Source: Geomonas oryzae (GTDB taxonomy: Bacteria > Desulfobacterota > Desulfuromonadia > Geobacterales > Geobacteraceae). Taken from it: a DNA stretch of 64,000 bases. The DNA is taken from positions 124,001-188,000 of the forward strand of contig NZ_RAHW01000001.1 of the NCBI RefSeq assembly GCF_004117875.1. The letters are read 5' to 3'. The notes beneath the pieces were generated by a model, which worked only from the letters and a program-made list of their open reading frames with translations, was not told the origin of the DNA and made no database searches. The stretch's first letter is position 1, and each line of letters opens with the position of its first letter. Below are positions 35,464 through 44,315 of the stretch, one piece after another. Made by a program: the position numbers and the translations under genes.

Positions 35464-35499
35464 GAGACGCGGGGTGGTTTCTGCTCCATGTAGATTTGT

Positions 35500-35528
35500 T
35501 TGCAGGCCGACCGGCTCTCGGCTACAAT
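35500..35528 (+). promoter_or_regulatory. Promoter of the entericidin-like gene
   Basis: TTGCAG and TACAAT with exactly 17 bases between, about 49 bases before the ATG. Confidence 0.65.
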
Positions 35529-35576
35529 GAAATTAGCAATTACCAATTTAAGCCATGTAAAACAAAGGAGAAAGTC

Positions 35577-35714
35577 ATGAGACGTCGAATCGCTGTTGCA
35601 TTAGTCGTTGTCTTGGCATCCATGTGGACCTTGGCTGGTTGTCACACCGTCAAGGGGGTTGGCGAAGACGTTCAAAGCGGAGGGAAGGCGATAGAGAGGT
35701 CGTCGGGACGGTAA
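35577..35714 (+). CDS. Entericidin A/B-type small lipoprotein
   Basis: A 45-residue lipoprotein precursor: signal RRRIAVALVVVLASMWTLAGC, then HTVKGVGEDVQSGGKAIERSS, matching the entericidin family (C-NT-xxGxGxDVxxxGxxI). Such peptides are cell-envelope lipoproteins linked to stress or lysis in enteric bacteria. AAAGGAGAAAG precedes the start. It has its own promoter and terminator. Confidence 0.88.
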   Translation: MRRRIAVALVVVLASMWTLAGCHTVKGVGEDVQSGGKAIERSSGR

Positions 35715-35741
35715 TAAAACCGATAACTGGTTACCACCAGA

Positions 35742-35781
35742 AAGGGCAGCCCCGGGTAAGCGACGGACTGCCCTTTTTTTG
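35742..35781 (+). terminator. Terminator of the entericidin-like gene
   Basis: AAAGGGCAG pairs with CTGCCCTTT, then TTTT, with an 18-base loop. Confidence 0.8.
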
Positions 35782-35800
35782 TGTCATTCATCCAAGACAA

Positions 35801-35864
35801 AATCCCCTCTGTCCCCCCTTCGCCAAGGCTACGGGGGGCAGGCTCCCCCTTCGCAAAGGGGGGA
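35801..35864. repeat. Dispersed repeat family (AAATCCCC...), copy 1
   Basis: One of four copies in this window (others 42664-42780, 43849-43914, 45599-45714). Core: AAATCCCC, TGTCCCCCCTTCGC, CAAAGGGGGG. This copy and 43849 carry an extra CAAGGCTACGGGGGGCAGGC insert. A conserved tail (ACGCCTACTGC, GCTTCGTGG) follows. Confidence 0.85.
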
Positions 35865-35937
35865 ACCTGACGCCTACTGCAGCGCTTCGTGGGTGGCTGT
35901 GTCAGTTTTCCCCGAAACGCTCCCCCCACCGTCCCCC

Positions 35938-36600
35938 CTATGGCCTCGCTTCCACGGGAAGTCCGGCCGCGAGCGGCTCCGAGCGATCGGATTGACGCAG
36001 GGTGTGGTATTCGGCGGGGGTGTTGACGTTGCGAAAGCAGGTTAAGCCCGGGTCGAACGCGGCAACCCAGGCGGGAGAAAGACGAAGCACCTGCACACGC
36101 GGAAAGAAAGAGACCAGACGGCAGTGGTTCTCCTTGAGCGCGGCCTCGATGTGCGGCAGACAGGCCGTCGAGTAGGTTGCGTGCAGCGGTTCCACCCCCT
36201 TGTCTCCTTCCGGTATCACGACGTCGGCGCGGTGGCGCAGCGCGACCTGCCCGCGGATCAGGGCGAGATTCAAGGAGGGCATGTCGCAGGCGACGGCGAA
36301 GACGTACGGGGTGCGGCTACCGGCAAGGGCGGCATGGAGCCCGGCAAGAGCACCGGCGCCGGGATAGAGGTCGGTGACCACCCGCCCCCCGACGAAGCCG
36401 TAGGTCGCCGGATCGTTCGCCGCGATGATGATTTCGCCGAAAAGCGATGCGAGCTGACGGTAGATGACCTCGATGAGAAGTCCGTCGCGATACGGCAGCA
36501 GCGCCTTGTTGCTTCCCATGCGGCTGGAGAGACCGCCGGCCAGGATGACGCCGGTCACGTCGGGAAACTGGATCCGGCCTTTAAGCGCCTCTCTTCTCAT
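35938..36600 (-). CDS. mobA: Molybdenum cofactor guanylyltransferase
   Basis: Transfers GMP from GTP to molybdopterin cofactor, giving the bis-MGD form that formate dehydrogenases need. The 220 residues show the nucleotidyltransferase motif GVILAGGLSSRMGSNKALL near residue 17, then TDLYPGAGALAGLHAAL, FAVACDMPSLN and EPLHATYSTACLPHIE. The ATG overlaps the fdhE stop (ATGA), which supports coupled translation. Its place at the end of the formate dehydrogenase operon fits dedicated cofactor supply. Confidence 0.92.
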   Translation of the reverse strand: MRREALKGRIQFPDVTGVILAGGLSSRMGSNKALLPYRDGLLIEVIYRQLASLFGEIIIAANDPATYGFVGGRVVTDLYPGAGALAGLHAALAGSRTPYVFAVACDMPSLNLALIRGQVALRHRADVVIPEGDKGVEPLHATYSTACLPHIEAALKENHCRLVSFFPRVQVLRLSPAWVAAFDPGLTCFRNVNTPAEYHTLRQSDRSEPLAAGLPVEARP

Positions 36601-37544
36601 GGGGCTACCCCACGGCACGGCCTGCAGTACCCCTTGTGCTGCGCCAGGAAGTCGAGTTCCAGTGTGGCAAGGTCCTCGACCACCAGCAGGTCGGTGGCGG
36701 TCGGGGTGAAGGAGGCGATCACCTTCAGGTAACTGCGGCAGACGTCGCAGACCTCGACGCGGCGGTGGTCGCTCCCGTCGACGTAGAGGTACCTGAGCGT
36801 CGCATGGTCCTCGTTGCCGCAGTGATGACACTGCAATCGCGGGTGGTGCCAGTCGGCGCCGCACTCGGCGCAGCGCAGGTGCTTCACTTGGTCGTCGTCC
36901 TGCAGCTCCGCGAAGGTGGCGGCAGCGCCGCAGACGTAGCACTCGCCGCTCTGCCACACCCCGATCTCCTCGAGGGGAGCCCGGCTGCGCACTTCGTGCA
37001 GGAAGGGCCTCAGAGCGTGGTGGGCCACGGTCCAGGGTAACTCCCAGCCCGCCGTGCCCCCGGCAATCCGGGCGCTGAACCCTTCAAGATCGCCGGAAGC
37101 AGCCAGTGCGAGCAACTCAGCGGGGTCGATCCCTCCCGCGTCGATGCCGCCAAGCAACTCCCGTGCTGAACGGCGCAGCGCCGCCAGAGACGCCGCCTCG
37201 CTTTCGCTCCACACCTCGGCGTGGCGTCCCCAACGACGCCAGATGCCCCGACGCACGGCAGGCGGTTCCAGTTCCCCGACGGCACGCAGCATGTCAAGCA
37301 GCACTGCCGCCCCGCCGTCCAGGTCCACCTCGATGTCGGCGGCGGCAAGCAGCGGCGTCCCCCCTTTCAGCACCCGGCCCAGTTCGATTACGTCGAACGG
37401 CGCGACGGCACCAGCCACCTCCGCCTTCTGCCACACGGGAAGCAGCGCCTCGTACAGTCGGGCGGTGACCCGCAGTTCGGGCGATTTCGTCGCTATTTCT
37501 TCCAGACGCCGCAGCACTTGGTCGGCGTTTCGCTCCGCAGTCAT
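36597..37544 (-). CDS. fdhE: Formate dehydrogenase accessory protein FdhE
   Basis: A 315-residue cytoplasmic maturation factor thought to act before export of the folded enzyme. The C-terminal half has the rubredoxin-like metal-binding cysteines typical of FdhE: CYVCGAAA, CAECGADW, CHHCGNED, CDVCRSYLK, and the final CRPCRG. Start at 37544 with GGAGGGGGG upstream, 14 bases after the membrane subunit gene. Confidence 0.93.
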   Translation of the reverse strand: MTAERNADQVLRRLEEIATKSPELRVTARLYEALLPVWQKAEVAGAVAPFDVIELGRVLKGGTPLLAAADIEVDLDGGAAVLLDMLRAVGELEPPAVRRGIWRRWGRHAEVWSESEAASLAALRRSARELLGGIDAGGIDPAELLALAASGDLEGFSARIAGGTAGWELPWTVAHHALRPFLHEVRSRAPLEEIGVWQSGECYVCGAAATFAELQDDDQVKHLRCAECGADWHHPRLQCHHCGNEDHATLRYLYVDGSDHRRVEVCDVCRSYLKVIASFTPTATDLLVVEDLATLELDFLAQHKGYCRPCRGVAP

Positions 37545-37558
37545 GCCCCCCTCCGTAC

Positions 37559-38461
37559 TCACAACTGTCCCGCCTGCAGCAGACTGATCCTCAGAAGGAG
37601 CCCTCCCGCGAGGATGCACAGGTAATGCGCCAGCACCGGTGCGTCCCCGAAGGGATGCCGGCGGGAGCGGTACTTGAACCACAGAGGCGCCGCGATGCCG
37701 AGCGCGACGGTACCCAACCAGAACATGGCCACGAATGGGGGCGTCATCAAAGGAAGCGCGGTGCGGCCGGCAAGCACCAGGAGCAGCGCGATGAGCACGA
37801 GCTCGGATACCATGACGACGCGGTCGAACGCCTCCAGTCTTTCCACCTCTCCGCCGGAGTTGCGCCTGCGCCAGATGAGGTAGAGCGAAATGGCGGCGGC
37901 CCCGGTCGAGGCACCGGAGACGATGAAGAGCGCCCCCATGAATGGGGAGGTGGCGGCCCAGAAGGGGCTCGCGGTGACGTTCAGGAGAACGCCGGTGTAC
38001 CCCGCGATGAAGAAACCGGCCAGGGAGCCCAAGACGGCGTAGAGGCGCCTCGGGATGCGGTTGTAGTACCTGGAGAAGAGGGGGAAGGAGATCACCCGGT
38101 CCGCCACCAGGTTGTCGAGAAAGGAGAGCAGGGAGCAGACGCTGAAGATCAGCAGGACCCATGACCCGACCGACATGGGGGAGACGAGGTTCAGGTACGG
38201 GTACCCCCCCTGGTTGTAGATGAACAGGTGCCAGAAGCGCTCCGGCCGTCCCAGGTCCGCGATGAGCGGGATGGGGACGAGGATGAGGAGCGGGAAAGCG
38301 ATGTAGCAGGCGGCGCGGCTCACCTCGCGCTCCCTGCCGCTGCCGAAAAGCTCCTCCATGGCGCCGATGAAGTAGGCACCGGCCGAGGTGCCTGCCACGA
38401 AGAAGTAGACCGCGATGTAGTACCAGGCCCATTCGGGGGGCTGAATGATCTCAGGACTCAT
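37559..38461 (-). CDS. NrfD-type membrane subunit of formate dehydrogenase
   Basis: A 300-residue integral membrane protein with about eight helices, of the NrfD/PsrC family. It links the periplasmic formate dehydrogenase to the quinone pool. Landmarks: PPEWAWYYIAVYFFVAGTSAGAYFIGAMEE at the N-terminus and DLGRPERFWHLFIYN near residue 69. E. coli FdnI is a cytochrome b; this protein is unrelated, so electron transfer goes without haem b. Overlaps the iron-sulfur gene by 11 bases. Confidence 0.92.
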   Translation of the reverse strand: MSPEIIQPPEWAWYYIAVYFFVAGTSAGAYFIGAMEELFGSGREREVSRAACYIAFPLLILVPIPLIADLGRPERFWHLFIYNQGGYPYLNLVSPMSVGSWVLLIFSVCSLLSFLDNLVADRVISFPLFSRYYNRIPRRLYAVLGSLAGFFIAGYTGVLLNVTASPFWAATSPFMGALFIVSGASTGAAAISLYLIWRRRNSGGEVERLEAFDRVVMVSELVLIALLLVLAGRTALPLMTPPFVAMFWLGTVALGIAAPLWFKYRSRRHPFGDAPVLAHYLCILAGGLLLRISLLQAGQL

Positions 38462-39272
38462 GGCTTTCCTCCTCGTCTCTGCCGTTCAGCCTTTCGCGGA
38501 AGTTCACCAGGGCGGCCGCCCCCACGCCGAGCGCGGTGAGGATGGTCACCAGGGAACAGAGCACCAGGCGGCGCTGCGGCACCACCGGGTCTTCCGGCTG
38601 CCCGTAGACCTTCGGGCGGTCCGCGAAGAGGTAGAAGACCTTGAGTCCGTCCGCCTCCTCGTACCCGTAGATGCGCGCCTTCTCCCCTTTCCCCTTCAAC
38701 TGGGCCAGGCGCGCGTCGGCCCGCTTTTTCAGGTCGGCGAGCTCGCCGAAACGGATCGACCCGGTAGGGCACGCCTTGGCGCATGCGGTGCCGAGGCCGT
38801 TGTGGATGCGGTCGTTGCACAGGGTGCACTTGTGCGCCGTCCCGGTCTCCTCGCTGAAGGAGATGACCCCGTAGGGGCAGGAGGGGATGCAGAACTTGCA
38901 GCCGATGCAGGTCTCCTGCTGCACCACCACGTTGCCGAGGTCGGTCCGTACGATCGCCTTGGTGGGGCAGGCGTTAAGGCAGCCGGCATCGCTGCAGTGC
39001 TTGCAGGAGTCGCTCGAGAAAAGCCAGCGCTTCTCGCGGCGCGACTCGTCGATCTGCTCTATGAAGCGGACGTGGCGCCAGTCGGTGGCGCTCAGGGTCC
39101 CGGTGTTGTCGTAGGAATCGCCGGTGAAGTTGTCGGCGACCGGGTAGGGAACCCCGGGCCTCTTCCCGAAGTGCGCCGGCTCGGCGGAGAGGCCGTTCCA
39201 CTGCTTGCAGGCCACCTGGCACGCCTTGCACCCGGTGCAGATGGTCGTGTCTACGAACATGCCCTTTGCCAT
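38451..39272 (-). CDS. fdnH: Formate dehydrogenase iron-sulfur subunit
   Basis: A 273-residue ferredoxin-like subunit carrying electrons from the catalytic to the membrane subunit. Four [4Fe-4S] cysteine groups are visible: CTGCKACQVACK near residue 13, CKHCSDAGCLNACP near 92, CIGCKFCIPSCP near 128, and CTLCNDRI...CAKACP near 155-170. A C-terminal membrane helix (LVLCSLVTILTALGVGAAALV) anchors it. The start overlaps the catalytic subunit stop (TGATG). Confidence 0.95.
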   Translation of the reverse strand: MAKGMFVDTTICTGCKACQVACKQWNGLSAEPAHFGKRPGVPYPVADNFTGDSYDNTGTLSATDWRHVRFIEQIDESRREKRWLFSSDSCKHCSDAGCLNACPTKAIVRTDLGNVVVQQETCIGCKFCIPSCPYGVISFSEETGTAHKCTLCNDRIHNGLGTACAKACPTGSIRFGELADLKKRADARLAQLKGKGEKARIYGYEEADGLKVFYLFADRPKVYGQPEDPVVPQRRLVLCSLVTILTALGVGAAALVNFRERLNGRDEEESHES

Positions 39273-42200
39273 CAGCTCCGCCCTCCTTTCCTGCCCGCCC
39301 GGATGTCGCAGGTGAACACCTTTCCTTCGTGGATGGAGACGTTGGGGTCCCCCACCATGGCGCTCAGGTCGTTGGCGACGTCCCCCTTCGCGTTCCCCTG
39401 CCACCCCCAGTGCCAGGGAAGGCCTATCTCGTGCACCTTCTTGCCGTCGATGACGAAGGGCTTGATGCGCCGGGTCACCAGGGCGCGCGCCTCGATCTCG
39501 CCGCGCGCGGTGACGATGGTGACGTATCCCGCGTTCCTGATCCCCTTCTCGGCGGCAAGCTCGGGGGAGACCTCGCAGAAGAGCTCCGGCATCAGTTCGG
39601 CGAGCCAGGGGAGCCACCGGCTCATGGTGCCGCTTAGGTGGTGTTCGGTCACGCGGTAGGTGGAGACGACGATCGGGTACTTGGGATCGGCGACGCCGTG
39701 GTAGACGTTGCCTTCGGTGCGCCAGACCTTCGCCACCGGGTTGGACTGCTGCCGGTAGACCCGGTTCGCCACCGGGGACTCGTACGGCTCGTAGTGGGCG
39801 GGAAGCGGGCCGTCCACAAGCCCCGCCGGCGCGAAGAGCCACGCCTTGCCGTCGGCGCGCATGATGAACGCGTCGTTGCCGCTCAGCCAGTCGAAGCCGA
39901 GCGCCGCGTCCTTCCCGACCATGGCGGGGGCCTTGGTCGGCTGGAAGTCGATCCCCTCTCCGGAGGGGGCGATCCACTTGCCGCGCACCGGGTTCCCGGC
40001 CGGATCCTTGGTGCCGCTGTCTGCGTCCGGGTCCCACATGACGAGCTTCTTGGCCTCGGACCACGGCCTTCCCTGGCTGTCCGCCGAGGCGCGGTTGTAC
40101 ATGATGTGCCGGTTCGCCGGCCAGGCGAAGCCCCAGTTGGGGGAGATCCATTCGTCGGGCTTTCTGCGCGCCGCGTTGTTCTTCCCCTCCTCCGGGACGA
40201 CGCCGGTGTAGATCCAGGCGCCGCAGGCCGTGGTGCCGTCCTCCTTCAGGTTCGCGAAGGTGGCTAAGGGCTTGCCGTCGGCCACCGTGTAGCCGTTGAT
40301 CTCCTTCAGCACCCGGTAGGCCGAGGGTTCGTCCTTGATGCGCCAGGGGGCGACCTCCTTCGCCTCAGGCTCGTAATCCCAGGCGAGATTCCTGATGCCC
40401 CAGTCGAGGGGGTTCCCCGAGTCGCGGTACATCGCCTGGAGTCTCTTGCCCAGGTGGTACGTGAACCAGCTGTCGCTGCGCGCGTCCCCGGGGGGATCGG
40501 CGGCCTTGTCGTGCTGCTGCAACAGCCGCTGCGTGTTCGTGAAGGACCCCTCCATCTCGGCCACGGCGGCGGCAGGCAGGAAGAAGACCTCGGTCTTGAT
40601 GTCGGCGGGCTTCAGCTCACCGGAGAGGATCTCCGGCGAGTTGCGCCAGAAGGAGGCGGTCTCGGTTTCGAAGTAGTCCCGCACCACCATCCAGTCGAGC
40701 TTCGCCAGGGCCTTGCGCTGCAGGCGGGCGTTCTGCCCACCCACCGCCGGGTTCTGCCCCATGACGAAGAACCCCTTTATCTTGCCGGCACCCATGTCGA
40801 GCATCATCGGCATGTGCGAATGGTCGCCGGTGATCTTCGGGTGGTAGTCGTAGCCGTAGTCGTTTTCCGCGGTGGCCGCGGCGCCGAACTGGGCCTTGAA
40901 GTAGGAGACCGCGAACTTCGGGTAGTTCCCCCAGTAGCTCGTGGCGACCGGCCCCGCCTCGGTCAGGATGAAGTCCTTCAGGGAGTCGTGTTTCTTGCGG
41001 CCGTCCGGCATGTTGAGGTATGCGGGGAGCGAATGGTACAGGGTGGCGATGTCCGTGGAACCCTGGATGGTGGCGTGACCGCGCAGCGCGAGCACCCCTC
41101 CGCCCGGCCGGCCGATGTTGCCTAAAAGCGCCTGCAGCATGGCCGCCGCGCGGATGATCTGCACCCCGACGGTGTGCTGGGTCCACCCCACGGCGTAGGT
41201 GATATTGGCGGTTTTCTCGCGCCCGGAATTCTCGAGCATGGTCTGCGCCACCTTGATGAACTGCTCGGGGCTGCAGCCGCAGACCTTTTCCACCAGCGCG
41301 GGGGTGTAGCGTGCGTAATGCCTTTTGATGATCTGCAGCACGCAGTGCGGGTCCTGCATGGTGGGGTCGGTTTTGGGGCGCCCGGGGAGCTGCTGCAACA
41401 ACAGGTCGCTGAAGGGTCCCAAGCCCCCCTTTCCCTTGCCGGGGGCGGGGTTTCGCTGATAGGACCAGCTCGCGTTGGCGTAGGATTTACCGTCCGGGGC
41501 GAGGCCGGAGAAGACGCCGTCCAGCTCCTCGGTCCCCTTGAAATCCGGATTGACCAGCGTGGCGGCGTTGGTGTAGTTCACCACGTACTCGCGGTAAAAG
41601 GGGTCCTCGTTCCAGCGCCTGCTGTTGATCACGTGGTTGATGATGGCGCCCAGGAAAACGATGTCGCTCCCGGCGCGGATCGGGACGTGGACGTCGCAGG
41701 CGGCCGAAGTGCGGGTGAAGCGGGGATCGACGTGCATGAGGACGGCGCCGTGGTCGGTCTTCGCCTTGAGCGGCCAGCGGAAGGCGACGGGGTGGCACTC
41801 CGCCATGTTGGAGCCCATGATGAGGACGGCGTTGGAGCGCTCCAGGTCGCGCGGGAAGGTGGTGGAGCCGCCGCGGCCGAACGTAGTCCCCAGACCGGGG
41901 ACCGTCGAGGAGTGTCAGATGCGGGCCTGGTTTTCCAGGTAAACGACCCCGAGCGCGTGCATGAGCTTTTGGTGCAGGTAGTTCCACTCGTTGTCCATGG
42001 TGGCGCCCCCCAGGGAGGCGAGGGCGTAGGTGTTCATCACCCGCTTGCGGATGGTCCCCCCCTTTCCGTCGGGCATGTCCTGGAACTCGTTGAAGTTCGC
42101 GTCGCGGGTTTTCTTCGTCAGCTCCGCGATCCGGCTCATTGCCCAGTCGAGCGACTTCTCCTCCCAGCGGTCGCTCCCCGGGGCGCGGTATTTCACCGTG

Positions 42201-42517
42201 TTCCAGCGCTGCTCGTTCTTCACGAGCTGGAGCGTCGCGGCCCCTTTGGGACAGAGGGTCCCCTGGTTGATCGGGGAGTCGGGGTTGCCCTGGATGTCGA
42301 CGATGACGCCTGCATCGTCCACTGTGACGATCTGGCCGCAGCCGACCGCGCAGTAGGGACAGATGCTGGGTATCTGCCTGCCGCTTTTTATCGGCACCTT
42401 GCCCGCTTTGGCCGCGGCAGCGGCCGTGTCGACATTCAAGATGCCGAGTTCCGCGGCGACACCGCCGCCAACGATGCCGGAAGTGACCTTCAGGAACTTG
42501 CGCCGGCTGATTCCCAT
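39272..42517 (-). CDS. fdnG: Formate dehydrogenase catalytic subunit, selenocysteine-containing
   Basis: Oxidises formate to CO2 in the periplasm. 1081 residues counting an in-frame UGA (41917-41915) read as selenocysteine: ENQARI-U-HSSTVPGLGTTFGRGG, the position of Sec in E. coli FdnG. A hairpin follows 12 bases later. The twin-arginine signal is SRRKFLK at residues 4-10; the [4Fe-4S] site starts CPYCAVGC near 55; molybdopterin motifs continue to the C-terminus. The start at 42517 has AGGAGGT upstream. A stop-based reading would split it into two pieces. Confidence 0.96.
41886..41917 (-). promoter_or_regulatory. UGA codon with SECIS hairpin
   Basis: On the minus strand the UGA is followed after 12 bases by GTCCCC-GGTCT-GGGGAC, a 6-bp stem with the loop GGTCT. 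The same loop sequence is found in the E. coli fdhF selenocysteine insertion element. It directs SelB-dependent selenocysteine insertion. Confidence 0.85.
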
Positions 42518-42663
42518 ATAGCGACCTCCTGTTCTCATACAGCGATGTTTTTGCCTTAAACCGTGCCAATAACTGTACAAGCTCGTAGGAGATTTTCCAG
42601 CCACAGTCATAAAATCGCTCATAGTGACTTTGTGACAGGAGTGCATAGTGGTTCAAAAAAGAC
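42518..42663 (-). other. Leader of the formate dehydrogenase operon
   Basis: About 145 bases upstream of fdnG that probably hold the promoter. A sequence TTGGCACGGTTTAAGGCA (42552-42569, minus strand) resembles a sigma-54 promoter but its spacing is one base too long. GTCAC occurs twice (GTCACAAAGTCAC). Confidence 0.35.
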
Positions 42664-42780
42664 AAATCCCCCCTGTCCCCCCTTCGCAAAGGGGGGAACA
42701 TAACGCCTGCTGCTCTGCTTCGTGGAAACGGTCGCCCCGCTTTCCCGGAATTTCCTGAAGAACCTTCGCAAAGGGGGGAG
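42664..42780. repeat. Dispersed repeat family, copy 2 (long form)
   Basis: Begins AAATCCCCCCTGTCCCCCC and ends CAAAGGGGGGAG, with the conserved middle CTGCTTCGTGGAAACGGTC. Pairs of C- and G-runs could form a large hairpin. Very similar to 45599-45714. Confidence 0.85.
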
Positions 42781-42863
42781 CGCGAGGTCACCTTAAGCCC
42801 ACGTGGTCGAGGCCGGGGCTTAAGGTGAGGCGCTTGCGCTGACCGTTAGTAGGGGGACGGGCT

Positions 42864-43685
42864 TCAGGGGAAGGTTTTCTGCACGAACACCATCTGGGCC
42901 GGCATCGGTGCCGGGAAACCTGCTTCAGCGAGGCTCTCCCGTATCACCTTGTTGCCGTCGAAATAGACCTGCCAGTAGTGATCGTTGTGGCAGAACGGAC
43001 GCACCGCCAGTACGGGCCCCGCCGCGACGAACTCGAGGATCTCCACCTGCACCGACGGCTCGGCTAGGACGTTGGGGACCCCGGCAATCTTCTCCCTTAA
43101 AAGTTGCATCGCCGCCACGTGGTCCGCACCGCCGGCCAGCTGGCACTTGAGTTCGACCCTGCGGAAGGCGTTGGCGGAATAGTTCTGTATGGTGTCCCCG
43201 AAGATCTTGCTGTTGCCGACCATCGCCAGCACATTGTCGGGGGTGTCAATGACGGTGATGAAAAGGCCGATTTCCTTGACCGTTCCGGTGACGCCGCCTG
43301 CAGTTATGAAGTCCCCGACCTTGAACGGGTGAAGCACGATGAGAAAGATACCGGCCGCCAGGTTGGAGAGGAGCCCTCCCCATGCGGCGCCTATCGCGAT
43401 GCCGATGCCTGCCACGAGGGCCGCGAAGGTGGTGGTCTGGATGCCGCAGTAACCTAAGATGGCGACGACGAGGATGATGTTCAGGGTGACGGAGAGGAAA
43501 TTGCCGATGTAGCGCATGAGGGTGGGATCGACTTTCTGCCTCTCGAGCACCCCGTGCAGCATGCGCCCGACCAACCCGATGAGCCAGCGCCCAACCAACC
43601 AGAAAAGAATCACCGCCACGAGCTTGGTGCCGTACTCCGTTGCATAAGCGACCGCTAGCTTGTTGAACTCCGCCATGTTGTCCAT
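42864..43685 (-). CDS. MscS-family mechanosensitive channel
   Basis: A 273-residue small-conductance channel that releases solutes on osmotic downshift. Three membrane helices: TKLVAVILFWLVGRWLIGLVG, FLSVTLNIILVVAILGYCGI, and the pore helix FAALVAGIGIAIGAAWGGLLSNLAAGIFLIVLHPFKVGDFI with the Gly/Ala pattern of MscS TM3. A beta domain and C-terminal domain follow. The start at 43685 is preceded by CGGGAGGG; an ATG at 43676 is possible. Single gene between two repeat elements. Confidence 0.93.
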   Translation of the reverse strand: MDNMAEFNKLAVAYATEYGTKLVAVILFWLVGRWLIGLVGRMLHGVLERQKVDPTLMRYIGNFLSVTLNIILVVAILGYCGIQTTTFAALVAGIGIAIGAAWGGLLSNLAAGIFLIVLHPFKVGDFITAGGVTGTVKEIGLFITVIDTPDNVLAMVGNSKIFGDTIQNYSANAFRRVELKCQLAGGADHVAAMQLLREKIAGVPNVLAEPSVQVEILEFVAAGPVLAVRPFCHNDHYWQVYFDGNKVIRESLAEAGFPAPMPAQMVFVQKTFP

Positions 43686-43848
43686 CTTTTCCCTCCCGGT
43701 TAAGACTGGTTGCACAACGTTGAGTTAACGTCTCTGTCATTTCGGCATTTCACAACTTTACATCTATTCTTGCATAGTGCCAGCAGGCACACTCATAGAA
43801 GAGGTATGGAGACTGGCATAGAGGGGCTTTGAGTATTTTGCACACGGC

Positions 43849-43914
43849 AAATCCCCCCTGTCCCCCCTTCGCCAAGGCTACGGGGGGCAGGCTCCCCCTT
43901 CGCAAAGGGGGGGA
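43849..43914. repeat. Dispersed repeat family, copy 3
   Basis: Same insert-carrying form as 35801-35864. Confidence 0.85.
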
Positions 43915-43943
43915 CGTCAGGGCTCCTGCAGCTCGCTTGGCTT

Positions 43944-43988
43944 GCGGCTTCACCCACCCCCGCCCCCCTCCCGTCAAGGGAGGGGGAG
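43944..43988. repeat. Second GC-rich repeat family, copy 1
   Basis: GCGGCTTCACCCACCCCC followed by a CCCCCTCCC / GGGAGGGGG hairpin. Related copies lie at 46354-46411 and 49642-49727. Confidence 0.7.
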
Positions 43989-44034
43989 CTGGAAAGGGCT
44001 CGATTTTGTTAGCGCAAGTACCAAACCGGACAAC

Positions 44035-44064
44035 GAAAAAGGGGCGCCGCTTTTGCGGCGCCCC
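44035..44064 (-). terminator. Terminator of the small lipoprotein gene
   Basis: On the minus strand GGGGCGCCGC-AAAA-GCGGCGCCCC followed by TTTTT; a perfect 10-bp stem. Confidence 0.92.
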
Positions 44065-44083
44065 TTGGCGCTTTACTACATGG

Positions 44084-44266
44084 TCACCGATCCAGCTTCT
44101 TGACCACCTCTCCCATGCGGTCGCCGGCTTTGCCAAGCTCGATGCCGACACGCTCGACCGCCCGGTCGACATCCCGGCCGGCGCGCTCCGCGGGCCCTTC
44201 CTTGCGACAGCCGCAGATGCCGGTCAGGCTGCCGAACACCACTACTGCAACGATACCTTTGCTCAT
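44084..44266 (-). CDS. Small lipoprotein, unknown function
   Basis: A 60-residue lipoprotein precursor: hydrophobic signal GIVAVVVFGSLTGICGC, then a charged helix RKEGPAERAGRDVDRAVERVGIELGKAGDRMGEVVKK with heptad character. It resembles entericidin-like or YtxH-like small envelope proteins. The start codon is ATG at 44266 with GGAGGATG before it; the ATG at 44272 is part of that site. A strong terminator follows. Confidence 0.7.
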   Translation of the reverse strand: MSKGIVAVVVFGSLTGICGCRKEGPAERAGRDVDRAVERVGIELGKAGDRMGEVVKKLDR

Positions 44267-44315
44267 ATTCATCCTCCGGCATCTCCTTTCGCGGGCTCAA
44301 AGCCCCACCCTTGGA

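Noticed and set aside
36597..38432. A 611-codon frame joining fdhE with upstream sequence
   Set aside because: The upstream part is a shadow of the NrfD-type gene; the real fdhE start at 37544 has a strong ribosome binding site.
38451..40151. A 566-codon frame extending fdnH into the catalytic subunit gene
   Set aside because: The extension is out of frame with fdnG and has no homology; fdnH starts at 39272, overlapping the fdnG stop.
41819..41917. A broken (frameshifted or stop-interrupted) formate dehydrogenase gene
   Set aside because: Both halves are in the same frame, the UGA is at the conserved Sec position and a SECIS-type hairpin follows.
42552..42569. Sigma-54 promoter before fdnG (TTGGCACG then GGCA)
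   Set aside because: The distance between the GG and GC elements is 11 instead of 10 bases; kept only as a weak possibility.
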